DNA of 64,000 bases from assembly GCF_011762185.1 (NCBI RefSeq), contig NZ_JAASQJ010000002.1, positions 310,001-374,000 on the forward strand, read 5' to 3'. The notes below the pieces were generated by a model. That model saw only the letters and a list, made by a program, of their open reading frames with translations, was not told the origin of the DNA and did not search any database. Made by a program: the position numbers and the translations under genes. Positions within the stretch are counted from its first letter, which is position 1, and every line of letters begins with the position of its first letter. Origin of the DNA: Dyadobacter arcticus (GTDB taxonomy: Bacteria > Bacteroidota > Bacteroidia > Cytophagales > Spirosomataceae). This document shows positions 55,093-64,000 of this stretch, piece after piece.

Positions 55093-58000
55093 TTATTTAG
55101 ATTTGAAGTTGTTGAGTTTGTTGATTTGGATCGATCCGGAATTAACCGCCGTTAGTAGCCATTTTTCTTTACTGGTAACATTTAAGAAAATACTGTTTCT
55201 GGCGTCGCCGTGGATCATTAATCCACTTTTCGCACAAGGTATTGGCGTGAAATTTCCTTTGCCATTTCCCAAAAGCAGCAGTCCGGTGGATGCGTCCTGC
55301 CTGCCCATATGCACTTCATTGGGATAGAAATTGCCCGTCAGTATCACATCCTTATGGCCATCCGCATTCACATCCCCGATCACAATCCCGAAGACCGGCG
55401 CCTTCTGCGCTTCAACTGGCAGCGCGCGGACTTTGAAATTTCCATTACCCGTGTTTTCAATATAAGCACTTTGCAGGTAAGTCGCTTCGGCGCTGTATGC
55501 GTCTTTGGTTTCGTCGGCGGTAAGCAGGTCGTCGAATGATACTTCTGCATAATCCGCATAATGTGGGAATTTCCTGCGAAACTGGATCACCTGCTGGTTC
55601 AATGCGTCGCGGGGAACGCTCGGGTAGCGTTTACCCTGAATAAAATAGCCCATCAGCGGGTCAAAAGTGCCGTCACCGTTGAAATCCTTCGCAACAATTT
55701 TGATCGGTTCTTTGTCTGAAGCACGGTAAAAAGTATTTAACCCTTCGTTTCCTGCAATGAAATCAATATCTCCGTCGTGATCAAAATCACCGGAAGCAAT
55801 GCTGTTCCACCAGCCTTTCAATTGGTTTAACCCATTCTCAGCTTTTTGCGATTGCAAGGCTTTGCCCTTTTTGTTTTCAAAAATCCGGATAGGCATCCAC
55901 TCGCCCGCAAGTACTAGATCGTCGAACCCATCTTTATTGGTATCGGCCCACAATGCTTTGCAAACCAGACCGACATTGAGCAACTCAGGGCTAAATTCGG
56001 AAGTAACATTGGTAAAATGCGGCTGGCCGTTTTTCGAGTCGTTTCTGAGCATGTAGCTGCTGGCAGGTAAAGGATATCTACCCGGAATGCTGCGGCCTCC
56101 GATGAAAATGTCCAAGTCACCGTCCTTGTCAAAATCATTGGCGGCAATACAGGAACTGCTTAATGAGAGTTTTGGTAAAGCCGTTTCTGGCGACGGAGTG
56201 AAGTTGCCGGTGCCTTTATTTAAATACAGTTGGATTTTATAAAATGCTGTTTCCGTAACGGGTAACTCGTTGCCTCCATTGGAAATCAGCAAATCAAGGT
56301 CACCATCCTTATCCGCATCCAGGAAAACCGCCGCCGCATTTTCATGCAATGAATCCTGCGAAACCATGCGCTTTTCAAAAGTACCGCCAGCTTTTTGCAG
56401 GAAAATCGTAGGCTTACCGCCGCGGTAACTGCCACCAGCAAAAATATCTTCCAAACCATCCCCATTCACATCTCCGGTTGCAATGGCAAAGCCGCTTTTG
56501 GAAAGCATTTTATGCATTGTGGCGGTTTGCTTAAAATCTACAAAATTGCCTTCGGTGTGTTTAAAATCGAGATTAAGCTGTTTGGTAATGTCTGTGAAAT
56601 AGGATTTTTGTGGTTTGATCAAAACAGGTTTCCCGGAATCATCTGCGTTTTTCTGATTTAAAACAAGGTGCTTATTTGCAGCGATTTTGTACAACTTTTG
56701 CGATTTTCCGCCCGGCCAAACAACTTCCAGACTATCAATCTGCTTTTTATTTCCGAGCCCAAAATGCAACACCGGATCCACAGAAGACTGAAATCCTCGA
56801 ACCGCACTTAACTCGGCATATTGCGCATCCTTACCCGTCCAGATTGTGACCTTACTTCCAATTCCGGACAGGTTACCTTTAATACCTTCCAATGCAATGC
56901 CCAGAAAATTTGATGTTCCTTTTTCCCTACTATGGTTCTGATAAACAAATGCTTCTGAATCAATATTGTTAACGATCAAATCCAAATCGCCGTCGCCGTC
57001 CAGGTCAGCATAGGCAGCGCCATTGGAATAGGAAAGCTCATCGAGTCCCCAATCTTTGGAAGTATTGGAAAAAGTGAGGTTGCCCGCGTTTTTATAGGCA
57101 TAATTGGCAATCTGCACCTCGGGTACCTTTTTGATGAGCTCCAATGCATTTTGCTGTTTAAAGTTATTGGTGCCAAAATTTGAAAAATCCTCCTTGAATT
57201 GAATAAAATCACGGTCGGTTACGTCGCGACGGTATCCATTGGTAATGAAAATATCTTTTTGTCCGTCGTTATCAAAATCCGCGATCAGCGGCGCCCAGCT
57301 CCAATCGGTTTTAGCAATCCCCGCAAGCAAACCGATTTCACTGAACATTGGCAGTTCATCTTGATTTCCATTCGCACCCAGGTTCAGCTGCAACATATTT
57401 CGCATGTATTGCAGCTGGTAACCATATTGCTCCGAAATGCTCATTTCCTTCCGGTCATAATCCTGCCCCGCAAGCATTTTTTTCTGGCGGAAATTGTCTT
57501 CCGGAAGCATATCCAATTGGAAGATATCCGGGTAAGTATCATTGTTGATATCGGCCACGTCGAGACCCATGCCGTATAAACTTGTGTGTGTAGTTGACTC
57601 GCGGATTACGTTGTTAAATCCGGGCATTCCGGCGTTTTTAATGCCATTATTCAGATAAAGGATATCGCTGCTGATGAAGTCATTGGAACAATAGATGTCC
57701 GGATAACCGTCTTTATTTAAGTCACTTATTGCGAGTCCAAGACCGAGTCCCTCGTACCTCACATCAGCTTCTTTTGAAATATTGGTAAAAACAGGAATAC
57801 CATTTTCACCAGTTCCGTCATTGCGGTAAAGTTTGCCGGTACTTGGATAAGAGCCGTCGCTGTAAGTTTTGCGGAGGTAATTGGGATTTTGAAGATCCGG
57901 TGCAGAATTCATCATAAAAGCATCCAGGTCTCCGTCCAGATCGGCATCGAAGAAGGCGGTTTGCACTGTGAATGATGGGTCGTTCAAACCATACACTTTC

Positions 58001-58524
58001 GCCATTTCCTGAAATTTCGGGTTTTTATTTTTATCCAAACCCTGGTTTACAAAAAGCAAATTCTCTGTGGCCAAAGGGTCAGCCGAGGACATTTTAACAT
58101 GCTTTGCAACACTTACATAAATATCCAGCAAACCATCCTGATTGATATCTACCATCGAAATCCCTGTGCACCAACGGTTTGTTTTCACCCCGGCCGCCTC
58201 GGTGATATCCTCAAATGCCCATTTTTTGGAAAGTGTATCAATTTTGCTCAGGTACAACCGGCAGCTTACCTGGTTACCCCCAAAGAAAATATCCGGATTT
58301 CCGTCATTGTTTACATCCCCAACCCCTACTCCGCCGCCATTATAAAAATTGGTAAAAGTAAAGGGGTTAATCGAATCATTGGGGGTTAATGTATTGGAAA
58401 AAGTAATTCCGGTTTCGTCTGAGGTGTGGGAAGTGAAAAGGGTTTCCTGCTTCTTGCGACAGGAAGAGAGGAGGAAGAGTAAAATTAAAATATGAATGTA
58501 ACTTGCGTGGAAAGTTTTATACAT
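55093..58524 (-). CDS. Large FG-GAP/VCBS repeat lipoprotein with ASPIC/UnbV domain
   Basis: A 1143-residue predicted lipoprotein; signal ILILLFLLSSC with Cys22. Many FG-GAP/VCBS repeats carry calcium-binding Dx[DN]xDGxxD loops (DVNNDGNPDIFFGG, DLDGDLDAFMM, DINNDTYPDIF, DADKDGDLDLLIS). An ASPIC/UnbV domain lies near 560-640 (GIGSKVTIWTGKDAQYAELSAVRGFQSSVDPVLHFGLG). Such CRTAC1-like proteins are common in Bacteroidota polysaccharide loci. The role is not known; binding or display of glycans at the cell surface is likely. It lies between SusD and GH43. Confidence 0.9.
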   Translation of the reverse strand: MYKTFHASYIHILILLFLLSSCRKKQETLFTSHTSDETGITFSNTLTPNDSINPFTFTNFYNGGGVGVGDVNNDGNPDIFFGGNQVSCRLYLSKIDTLSKKWAFEDITEAAGVKTNRWCTGISMVDINQDGLLDIYVSVAKHVKMSSADPLATENLLFVNQGLDKNKNPKFQEMAKVYGLNDPSFTVQTAFFDADLDGDLDAFMMNSAPDLQNPNYLRKTYSDGSYPSTGKLYRNDGTGENGIPVFTNISKEADVRYEGLGLGLAISDLNKDGYPDIYCSNDFISSDILYLNNGIKNAGMPGFNNVIRESTTHTSLYGMGLDVADINNDTYPDIFQLDMLPEDNFRQKKMLAGQDYDRKEMSISEQYGYQLQYMRNMLQLNLGANGNQDELPMFSEIGLLAGIAKTDWSWAPLIADFDNDGQKDIFITNGYRRDVTDRDFIQFKEDFSNFGTNNFKQQNALELIKKVPEVQIANYAYKNAGNLTFSNTSKDWGLDELSYSNGAAYADLDGDGDLDLIVNNIDSEAFVYQNHSREKGTSNFLGIALEGIKGNLSGIGSKVTIWTGKDAQYAELSAVRGFQSSVDPVLHFGLGNKKQIDSLEVVWPGGKSQKLYKIAANKHLVLNQKNADDSGKPVLIKPQKSYFTDITKQLNLDFKHTEGNFVDFKQTATMHKMLSKSGFAIATGDVNGDGLEDIFAGGSYRGGKPTIFLQKAGGTFEKRMVSQDSLHENAAAVFLDADKDGDLDLLISNGGNELPVTETAFYKIQLYLNKGTGNFTPSPETALPKLSLSSSCIAANDFDKDGDLDIFIGGRSIPGRYPLPASSYMLRNDSKNGQPHFTNVTSEFSPELLNVGLVCKALWADTNKDGFDDLVLAGEWMPIRIFENKKGKALQSQKAENGLNQLKGWWNSIASGDFDHDGDIDFIAGNEGLNTFYRASDKEPIKIVAKDFNGDGTFDPLMGYFIQGKRYPSVPRDALNQQVIQFRRKFPHYADYAEVSFDDLLTADETKDAYSAEATYLQSAYIENTGNGNFKVRALPVEAQKAPVFGIVIGDVNADGHKDVILTGNFYPNEVHMGRQDASTGLLLLGNGKGNFTPIPCAKSGLMIHGDARNSIFLNVTSKEKWLLTAVNSGSIQINKLNNFKSK

Positions 58525-58539
58525 ACAGGATGCTCTAAT

Positions 58540-58634
58540 TTGTCATCCTGAGCGAAGTCGAAGGACGCTACTGGCTTGGCACTACGCATTTTTGCATTGT
58601 GCTTCCTGCACTTCGACTCCGCTCAGTTTGACAA
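58540..58634. repeat. MITE-like imperfect inverted repeat between susD and the FG-GAP gene
   Basis: Left arm 58540-58563 starts TTGTCATCCTGAGCGAAGTC; right arm 58611-58634 is its reverse complement at 21 of 24 bases. The 47-nt centre holds a second hairpin (GCACTACGCA / TGCATTGTGC). The TGTCATCCTGAGCGAAG word is a widespread intergenic repeat in Bacteroidota genomes. It could be a mobile miniature element or a transcript-processing hairpin that lowers expression of the genes after SusCD. Confidence 0.75.
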
Positions 58635-58672
58635 TAGGCGATGTGTTATCAATTCATTTACCTATTCGAACA

Positions 58673-60214
58673 TTAATACCCCGGATTCTGATCCGTCGGC
58701 TCGATTTTCGCGTTGTTATCTACTTCCTGTTGTGGAATAGGCAACAATTCTTGTTTGTTGGCTTGGAAATAACTCAACGGTTCCGCTTTGAATTTGTTCA
58801 ACTTCCTCCATCTCAGGATATCCCGGTTCCGGATCTGTTCTCCGCTTTGTTCAACCCGTTTTTCATGCATAATGGCAGCAAAAACCTGATCTTTGGTTGA
58901 GACAGGGAACTTTGCTGTCGGGTAAGCAGGCATGCTGACGCTTTTGCGCGCGCGGATCATGTTCAGGTATTTCACAGCCTCGGCCGTATTTCCCAATTCG
59001 TTTTCCACTTCGGCAAGCGACAGGATTGTTTCAGCAAAACGCATAATTCGCTGATTGATAGCCCCGGTCAGGAATGATTCGTTCATTTTGTACATGAGCG
59101 AATATTTTTGCCAGCTTATTTTTTGAGTAACGCCGTCTACCACCGATGAGTTACCATTTTGCTGTCCATCGGTCAGCGTGTTGGCCCCTTTGTTGTATTT
59201 CTCACCTGTGAAATAAAAGGAGTCGTCGTAACGAGGATCCGTCTTGGCATCGCCTTTTGTGGTTTTTTCAAATTCCGACAGCAGGCTATTGGAAGGGATC
59301 ACATTACGCCATCCGATTGCCGAATATTCCTGGGTACGAACGGTTTCTGTTCCGGCCGTTGCGCCGTTTCCATCTCCGTCCCAGTTGTAAACCCCACCAG
59401 ATGGAAAGAAATTAACCTCGAAAATAGACTCTTTGTTGAACTCGGTTTCTTCCAGGAAGTTGTCGTTGTAATTATCAACCAGCCCGTAAACGCCTGCATT
59501 GTAGACTTTGAGCAATTCAGTTTTCGCACTGGCATAATCCCCTTTTTGCAAATGAACCCTTGCCAACAGCATTTGGGCCGCACCTTTGGTTACCCGGCCC
59601 TGGTTACCCGCATCGTAAGTTGCTGGTAAATCTGCCTGGATCGCCTGCAATTCGGAAATTACGTAAGCGTAAACTTCCTCAGCTGGTGACCTTGGCAAGC
59701 TGCCGTCGACAGCCAGGACATAATTTTTGTAAAGCGGCACCGCGCCCCAAAGGCTAACCAGCTCATAATAAGAGTAAGCCCTTAAAAAACGCGCTTCTCC
59801 AAGCAACCTCTTTTTGTTCGCATCCGCCAGGTCCGTCACTTTTTCCGAGTTGTCCACAACCGCGTTGGCGCGGTGGATCATCCGGTAGTAGGCAAGCCAC
59901 ACCGTTCCTAATACAGAGTTTCCGGTATCGTGTGTCCCGAGCAACAATTGGTTACGTGGGGTTTCCAATTGTCCGCCACCCGCTGCAACATCATCGCTGC
60001 GAAGGTCGTGGAGGAAAAACCATTCCCTGGCTACCAGGTTATTGGATTTGAGAAGGGAATACACACTGGTGACACCGCTGTTCAGCTCAGCCCCATTTTT
60101 GTAGTAACCTTCTACGGTCACGCCATTGGGGTTCGTTTTTTCAAGCGTATCGTCGTTACAGGCAAATACGATCCCGAATAGAAAGACGTAAATGATGATC
60201 AGTTTCTTTTTCAT
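58673..60214 (-). CDS. SusD/RagB-type nutrient-binding lipoprotein
   Basis: A 513-residue outer-membrane lipoprotein with signal IIIYVFLFGIVFAC (Cys19). The SusD fold of TPR-like helices is seen in AREWFFLHDLRSDDVAAG, RFLRAYSYYELVSLWGAVPLYKN (the classic RAYxYYxLVxxWGxVPL motif), KGAAQMLLARVHLQKGDYASAK and AVKYLNMIRARKSVS, ending with RDILRWRKLNKF and the usual NPGY end. It pairs with the SusC transporter 28 bp upstream and delivers oligosaccharides to it. Given the neighbours the ligand is probably xylan-derived. Confidence 0.96.
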   Translation of the reverse strand: MKKKLIIIYVFLFGIVFACNDDTLEKTNPNGVTVEGYYKNGAELNSGVTSVYSLLKSNNLVAREWFFLHDLRSDDVAAGGGQLETPRNQLLLGTHDTGNSVLGTVWLAYYRMIHRANAVVDNSEKVTDLADANKKRLLGEARFLRAYSYYELVSLWGAVPLYKNYVLAVDGSLPRSPAEEVYAYVISELQAIQADLPATYDAGNQGRVTKGAAQMLLARVHLQKGDYASAKTELLKVYNAGVYGLVDNYNDNFLEETEFNKESIFEVNFFPSGGVYNWDGDGNGATAGTETVRTQEYSAIGWRNVIPSNSLLSEFEKTTKGDAKTDPRYDDSFYFTGEKYNKGANTLTDGQQNGNSSVVDGVTQKISWQKYSLMYKMNESFLTGAINQRIMRFAETILSLAEVENELGNTAEAVKYLNMIRARKSVSMPAYPTAKFPVSTKDQVFAAIMHEKRVEQSGEQIRNRDILRWRKLNKFKAEPLSYFQANKQELLPIPQQEVDNNAKIEPTDQNPGY

Positions 60215-60242
60215 TTCAGTTTCCTTTTAAAAAGTTTCAATG

Positions 60243-63200
60243 TTAAAATCCTACGCTTAAACCCACCTGAAGTGTTCTTGGCTGAGGATACATCCCATAA
60301 TCAATGCCATTGATCAGCTGTGTTGCCGTGTCCGTAGACGATCCGTTCACCCCGATTTCAGGATCCAGTCCTGTGTATTTTGTGAACGTCAGCAGGTTGG
60401 TCGCAGATACGTAGATCCGTGCTTTTGTAATGAATTCCTGCGTCAATGCCGAGAGGATTTTCGTCGGTACGGTGTATCCAATACTGATGTTTTTGATACG
60501 CATATACGATCCGCTTTCAACAAAACGATCGCTTGATCGGCTGTTATTATTCGGGTCGCCGCTGATTGCTCTTGGCACATCGGTATTGGTATTGCTTGGC
60601 GTCCATGCATTTAATACTTCCGTACCGGCATTGAACAACCGCAGCATACCCTGCTCGATCACTTTTGTTCCGTTGTAGATCTTGTTACCCTGTACCCCTT
60701 GCAGATACAATGTGAAATCAAAGTTTTTATAGTTTCCACCAAGGTTAGCACCATAGCTGAATTTTGGTATAAAACTACCATTGTAAGCGCGGTCGGAAGC
60801 ATCGATTTTGCCATCGCCATTCAAATCCTTGAACTTGATGTCTCCCGGTGCTGCCTGATCCTGATACTTGGTTTTGTCATTCCCATCCAATGCATTGGCT
60901 GCATTGATTTCCGCCTGGTTTTGGAAGATACCGTCCACCTGCCATCCAAAAAAGGATTGGATAGGCTGTCCTGCTTCTGTTTTGGTTATATCAAAACCTC
61001 CGAAATCCGAATTGGCGCCTGAGAAAAGGGTGGCACTCGGTGTAGCAAGGCTCAATACTTTGTTCCTGGTTATATCCAGATTCGCAGACGCGTTCCACTT
61101 GAAGTCACCGTCATTCTTACTGTAACCCAATTGGAATTCGTAGCCCCAGTTTTTCATGCTTCCGATATTGGAAAGCGGTGACGACGAATAACCCACTGAA
61201 TTAGGGATCGGTACCTGCAGCAATAACCCGTCGGTATTCCTATTGTAAGTCTCGGCAGTGAATGTTACGCTGTTATTGAACAGAGCCAGATCAATTCCAA
61301 GGTTTGTCATCGTGGTGCTTTCCCATTTCAATTGCGTATTGGCGAGGGAACTGAAATACGAACCCAAAACCTTATTGCCACCGAAAACATAATTACTGTT
61401 ATCAGCAGAAACGAGCGCCTGCCATGCATAGCTTCCGATTCCATTAAAGCCGGTTTGCCCGTAGCTGGCGCGGAGTTTAAGTTCGGAGATCTGCGGTACT
61501 GATTTCAGGAACTCCTCCTCGCTGATGCGCCATCCTACCGAAAGCGACGGGAATGTACCCCATTTGTTGCCCGGTGCAAAGCGGGAAGAACCATCCCGGC
61601 GTATCGAGCCACTCAACAGGTATTTTCCGGCATATTCGTAGTTCAAACGTCCCACATATGAAATTAGCGAGCTTTCGTCCAGCGAACTGGTAGCACTTGG
61701 ATTAGACACCCCTTGCAATTCATCGATGTCATTATTTGGTCGGTATCCTGATCCGTTCAAAGTATTGGCACGGAAAGTTTGCTTATCCACAATCGCAGTA
61801 ACATTCAGCAGGTGTTTGCCAAAAGTTTTCTCAAAAGTCAGCTGATTGGTCAGTACCGGCGAGAAATAACTGGTACGGCTGTCCCTGATCTCATATTGGG
61901 TGCGCGATTTGAAACCATCATTATAAATCGGGAACTGATTAGTCGTCCTATTTGATACAACATCCGCCCCAAAACTGAAACGATATTTCAGGAAGCTGGC
62001 AATTTTTACCTCAGCAAAAATAGACCCCAGCAATTTCAGACGTTGATTTCGGGTAACGTCCATCAATGCAATACGAACCGGATTATCCGGGTCACTTCCA
62101 TCGGCTGCTGTTGGCGAGCTATAACCGCCGGGTTTAGTCGGATCAGTAACAGGCCAGTAAGGCAGGTTCCTGATCATTTGCATCACCGCAGTACGGCCTC
62201 CGCCAAAACCCTGCTCTCCGCGGGATTTGTCGTAAGATACAGTCAAAGTCTGTCCAATGCTCAGGAATTTGGTCACCTGATGATCAGAGTTAAGACGAAC
62301 ATTTGCACGTTTGTAATTAGTCCCGATTATAATACCTTCCTGATCAAAATAGCCAGCAGAGGTAAAGAAACGCGAAACGCTATTACCGCCGGAAACAGAT
62401 ATCTGGTGCTGCTGGATTGGCGCGCTGCGGAACATTACATCCTGCCAATTGGTATTGGTTTGCGCGAAAGTCTGCGGGGAGCCCGCATAAGTCGGTTGGT
62501 TCAGATCCGAAAGTCTGCCTGGCATTGCAATGCCTGCATTGCCGAGGAGTGCCCTCGCGTACTGTACATATTGATCTGTATTCAGAACATCCAGCTTTTT
62601 CCAGGCCGATTGGGTTCCAAAGTAGGTATCCAGGTTCACATGCAGTTTCCCATCTTTTGATCCCTTTTTGGTTGTAATGATAATTACTCCGTTAGACGCC
62701 CTCGAACCATAAATGGCTGCGGAACTCGCATCTTTTAAAACTTCTAATGATTCAATGTCCTTTGGATCCAGGTTGTTCAGGTCGCCTGCTGGAATCCCAT
62801 CGATCACGTAAAGTGGTCCGGAAGCGTAATTGATAGAACCGATACCCCTTATACGTACAATAGGCGATTGTCCCGGGCTACCGTTATTGACAACCCTAAC
62901 GCCAGGAACCCGCCCCTGCAAAGCCTGCTCTGCACTGATCACCGGTAATGCGGTAAGTTCTTTTGGTGAAACCGAAGAAACCGCCCCCGTAAGAGAGGAT
63001 TTCTTTTGGGTACCATAACCAATCACGACCATTTCTTCCAAAGCCTGGTCTTCAGCGGATAGCTTAATATCTATCCGGGTTTTGGTACCCACAGCAACTT
63101 CTTGCCTGGCATATCCAATAAAGCTGAATACGAGGACGCTGCTTTCAGAAGGCACACTGAGTGCATACTCTCCTTTTGTGTCCGTGGTCGTTCCCACACT

Positions 63201-63386
63201 ACTTCCTTTCAACGTAACGTTCACACCCGGCAAGGCCTCTCCATTGTCGGCTGTAACTTTCCCAGCAACCTGTTGTTCTGCGATTGTCCCGGCATAAACC
63301 ACCTGCAATGACAGCAGCAGTAATGCAAGGGACCCGCTAAACCAGCTTCCTCTGAGATAGGAAAAAATTTGTAATCGACTCATCAT
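60243..63386 (-). CDS. SusC/RagA-type TonB-dependent outer-membrane transporter
   Basis: A 1047-residue TonB-dependent receptor. Signal peptide to about residue 33 (LQVVYAG), then a carboxypeptidase-regulatory-like domain (about 38-112: VAGKVTADNGEALPGVNVTLKG). The plug (about 115-230) has the SusC hallmarks GYGTQKKSSLTGAVSSV and DASSAAIYGSRASNGVIIITTKKG. The rest is beta-barrel, ending PQPRTLQVGLSVGF. It imports oligosaccharides captured by SusD. It is the first gene of the xylan locus and has a good promoter upstream. Confidence 0.97.
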   Translation of the reverse strand: MMSRLQIFSYLRGSWFSGSLALLLLSLQVVYAGTIAEQQVAGKVTADNGEALPGVNVTLKGSSVGTTTDTKGEYALSVPSESSVLVFSFIGYARQEVAVGTKTRIDIKLSAEDQALEEMVVIGYGTQKKSSLTGAVSSVSPKELTALPVISAEQALQGRVPGVRVVNNGSPGQSPIVRIRGIGSINYASGPLYVIDGIPAGDLNNLDPKDIESLEVLKDASSAAIYGSRASNGVIIITTKKGSKDGKLHVNLDTYFGTQSAWKKLDVLNTDQYVQYARALLGNAGIAMPGRLSDLNQPTYAGSPQTFAQTNTNWQDVMFRSAPIQQHQISVSGGNSVSRFFTSAGYFDQEGIIIGTNYKRANVRLNSDHQVTKFLSIGQTLTVSYDKSRGEQGFGGGRTAVMQMIRNLPYWPVTDPTKPGGYSSPTAADGSDPDNPVRIALMDVTRNQRLKLLGSIFAEVKIASFLKYRFSFGADVVSNRTTNQFPIYNDGFKSRTQYEIRDSRTSYFSPVLTNQLTFEKTFGKHLLNVTAIVDKQTFRANTLNGSGYRPNNDIDELQGVSNPSATSSLDESSLISYVGRLNYEYAGKYLLSGSIRRDGSSRFAPGNKWGTFPSLSVGWRISEEEFLKSVPQISELKLRASYGQTGFNGIGSYAWQALVSADNSNYVFGGNKVLGSYFSSLANTQLKWESTTMTNLGIDLALFNNSVTFTAETYNRNTDGLLLQVPIPNSVGYSSSPLSNIGSMKNWGYEFQLGYSKNDGDFKWNASANLDITRNKVLSLATPSATLFSGANSDFGGFDITKTEAGQPIQSFFGWQVDGIFQNQAEINAANALDGNDKTKYQDQAAPGDIKFKDLNGDGKIDASDRAYNGSFIPKFSYGANLGGNYKNFDFTLYLQGVQGNKIYNGTKVIEQGMLRLFNAGTEVLNAWTPSNTNTDVPRAISGDPNNNSRSSDRFVESGSYMRIKNISIGYTVPTKILSALTQEFITKARIYVSATNLLTFTKYTGLDPEIGVNGSSTDTATQLINGIDYGMYPQPRTLQVGLSVGF

Positions 63387-63522
63387 AGATTTTCAGTTAA
63401 ATGTTAAAATGACACTTGTTGAACAGCGCAAAATTCCTCCCCAGCGGGAGACCGAAACAAAATACAGCCAAAATGAAATACGAGGATTATATCCAATTAA
63501 TCACCAGATCAATCCTATTTAA

Positions 63523-63553
63523 CAAATGTATCACATTTTGAATATATGTCAAT
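63523..63553 (-). promoter_or_regulatory. Bacteroidota-type promoter of the susCD locus
   Basis: On the minus strand, a perfect -7 box TACATTTG (63530-63523) is preceded by ATTG (63553-63550, three of four bases of TTTG) with a 19-bp spacer. It lies about 135 bp before the SusC start, leaving a long leader. The region 63387-63618 is otherwise AT-rich and without genes. Confidence 0.5.
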
Positions 63554-63618
63554 AGTACACTTAACTAAAATATCAATTTTTGATGAAATATTTTTTTATA
63601 ATCATGAAGACTTGTCCA

Positions 63619-64000
63619 TTATCCAATCAAACCATCCAATGCTAACAGGATATGCGCGGGAGTTGGGGTTGGAATGTCCTCCGCGTAAAGACGATCGGTG
63701 ACATACTTGATAATCACATTGAGACTATTCAAATGCTTTGAAACCGAATATGGGAGTATGCGGTGAGGCGATTTCCAAGGCGTATGCTGCGGGTTAGTTT
63801 GAGCATATAGAACGGCAACCGGCGTTTGCATGGCAGCGGCGATATGGATTGTGCCGGTATTTACTGAGACAACGCAGAGTGCTTTATCAATCAAGCAAGC
63901 AAATTCCCCCACCGAAAAAATTCCCGCCATAGATATGGCCCCCACCGATGTGGCCGACTTTGCGATACCATTTGCAATGGTTTCTGCAAGTGTCTTTTCT
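63619..64000 (-). CDS. GT9-family glycosyltransferase (heptosyltransferase-like), partial
   Basis: The C-terminal part of a GT9 (ADP-heptose:LPS heptosyltransferase-like) protein; the frame is open to the window edge, so the N-terminal two thirds are missing. The nucleotide-sugar-binding motif is typical: GEFACLIDKALCVVSVNTGTIHIAAAMQTPVAVLYAQTNPQHTPW, with SVNTGTIH in place of the usual xNDTGPxH. The end is VTDRLYAEDIPTPTPAHILLALDGLIG. It probably adds a sugar to lipopolysaccharide or another glycan. It runs toward the xylan locus but is separated from it by its own promoter region. Confidence 0.85.
   Translation of the reverse strand, partial: EKTLAETIANGIAKSATSVGAISMAGIFSVGEFACLIDKALCVVSVNTGTIHIAAAMQTPVAVLYAQTNPQHTPWKSPHRILPYSVSKHLNSLNVIIKYVTDRLYAEDIPTPTPAHILLALDGLIG

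Noticed and set aside
58540-58634. The inverted repeat as a simple transcription terminator
   Set aside because: It is long, imperfect, lacks a T-run after the stem and carries a known dispersed repeat word, so a repeat element fits better.

Overview
The window looks like chromosomal DNA of a Bacteroidota bacterium of the order Cytophagales, most like the Dyadobacter/Spirosoma group. The taxon is inferred from gene families, not computed. The signs are a SusC/SusD pair with a xylan-utilization locus, a protein ending in a type IX secretion sorting domain, LytS/LytTR and Reg_prop sensor systems, a split KdpD, a promoter of the Bacteroidota TAnnTTTG type, and several MacB/FtsX, DUF2807 and DUF4440 type proteins. 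I saw no rRNA, tRNA, CRISPR array, phage or intact insertion sequence.

Layout. (1) 1-8.9 kb, minus strand: a potassium operon running from two unassigned membrane microproteins through kdpF, kdpA, kdpB and kdpC to a split KdpD (sensor protein plus a separate histidine kinase) and a kup transporter that carries a frameshift and runs off the window. (2) 9.1-13.1 kb, minus: an FMN split-barrel protein and pstSCAB phosphate uptake. (3) 13.2-15.3 kb: a collapsed DUF6544 gene, a small membrane protein and an NmrA-like reductase. (4) 15.6-22.3 kb, plus: a LytTR regulator, a TPR protein, three small lipoproteins and a large beta-propeller sensor kinase, probably one signalling locus. (5) 22.4-25.3 kb: a short-chain dehydrogenase remnant, a methyltransferase and a GT39-like glycosyltransferase. 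(6) 25.3-30.9 kb: an RsbQ-like hydrolase with a PAS histidine kinase, divergent from a seven-PAS protein that has a dead receiver and no ATPase domain. (7) 31-37.7 kb: an AraC regulator, a secreted DUF3494 (ice-binding-like) protein, an AI-2E family permease, a D-2-hydroxyacid dehydrogenase, an acetyltransferase and a vanadium-haloperoxidase-like lipoprotein. (8) 37.9-41.4 kb: a LytS kinase, a LytS pseudokinase, a LytTR regulator and a single-domain receiver. (9) 41.4-51.3 kb: DUF2383, transaldolase, M13 peptidase, DUF2807, FtsX-type permease, Crp/Fnr regulator, EamA and DUF808 genes. (10) 51.3-63.6 kb, minus: a xylan-type polysaccharide utilization locus in the order SusC, SusD, FG-GAP/ASPIC lipoprotein, GH43, Gfo/Idh oxidoreductase, broken CE1-type esterase, GH10 xylanase and a deacetylase remnant. 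(11) At the right edge, a partial GT9 glycosyltransferase.

Two themes stand out. The first is sensing with catalytically incomplete parts: a pseudokinase beside a real kinase, a receiver without its aspartate, and a kinase core without an ATPase. The second is gene erosion: at least six genes are frameshifted, internally deleted or reduced to scraps, including two esterases of the xylan locus. The two uncharacterised microproteins ahead of kdpF and the RsbQ-like/PAS-kinase locus are the best candidates for under-described biology.
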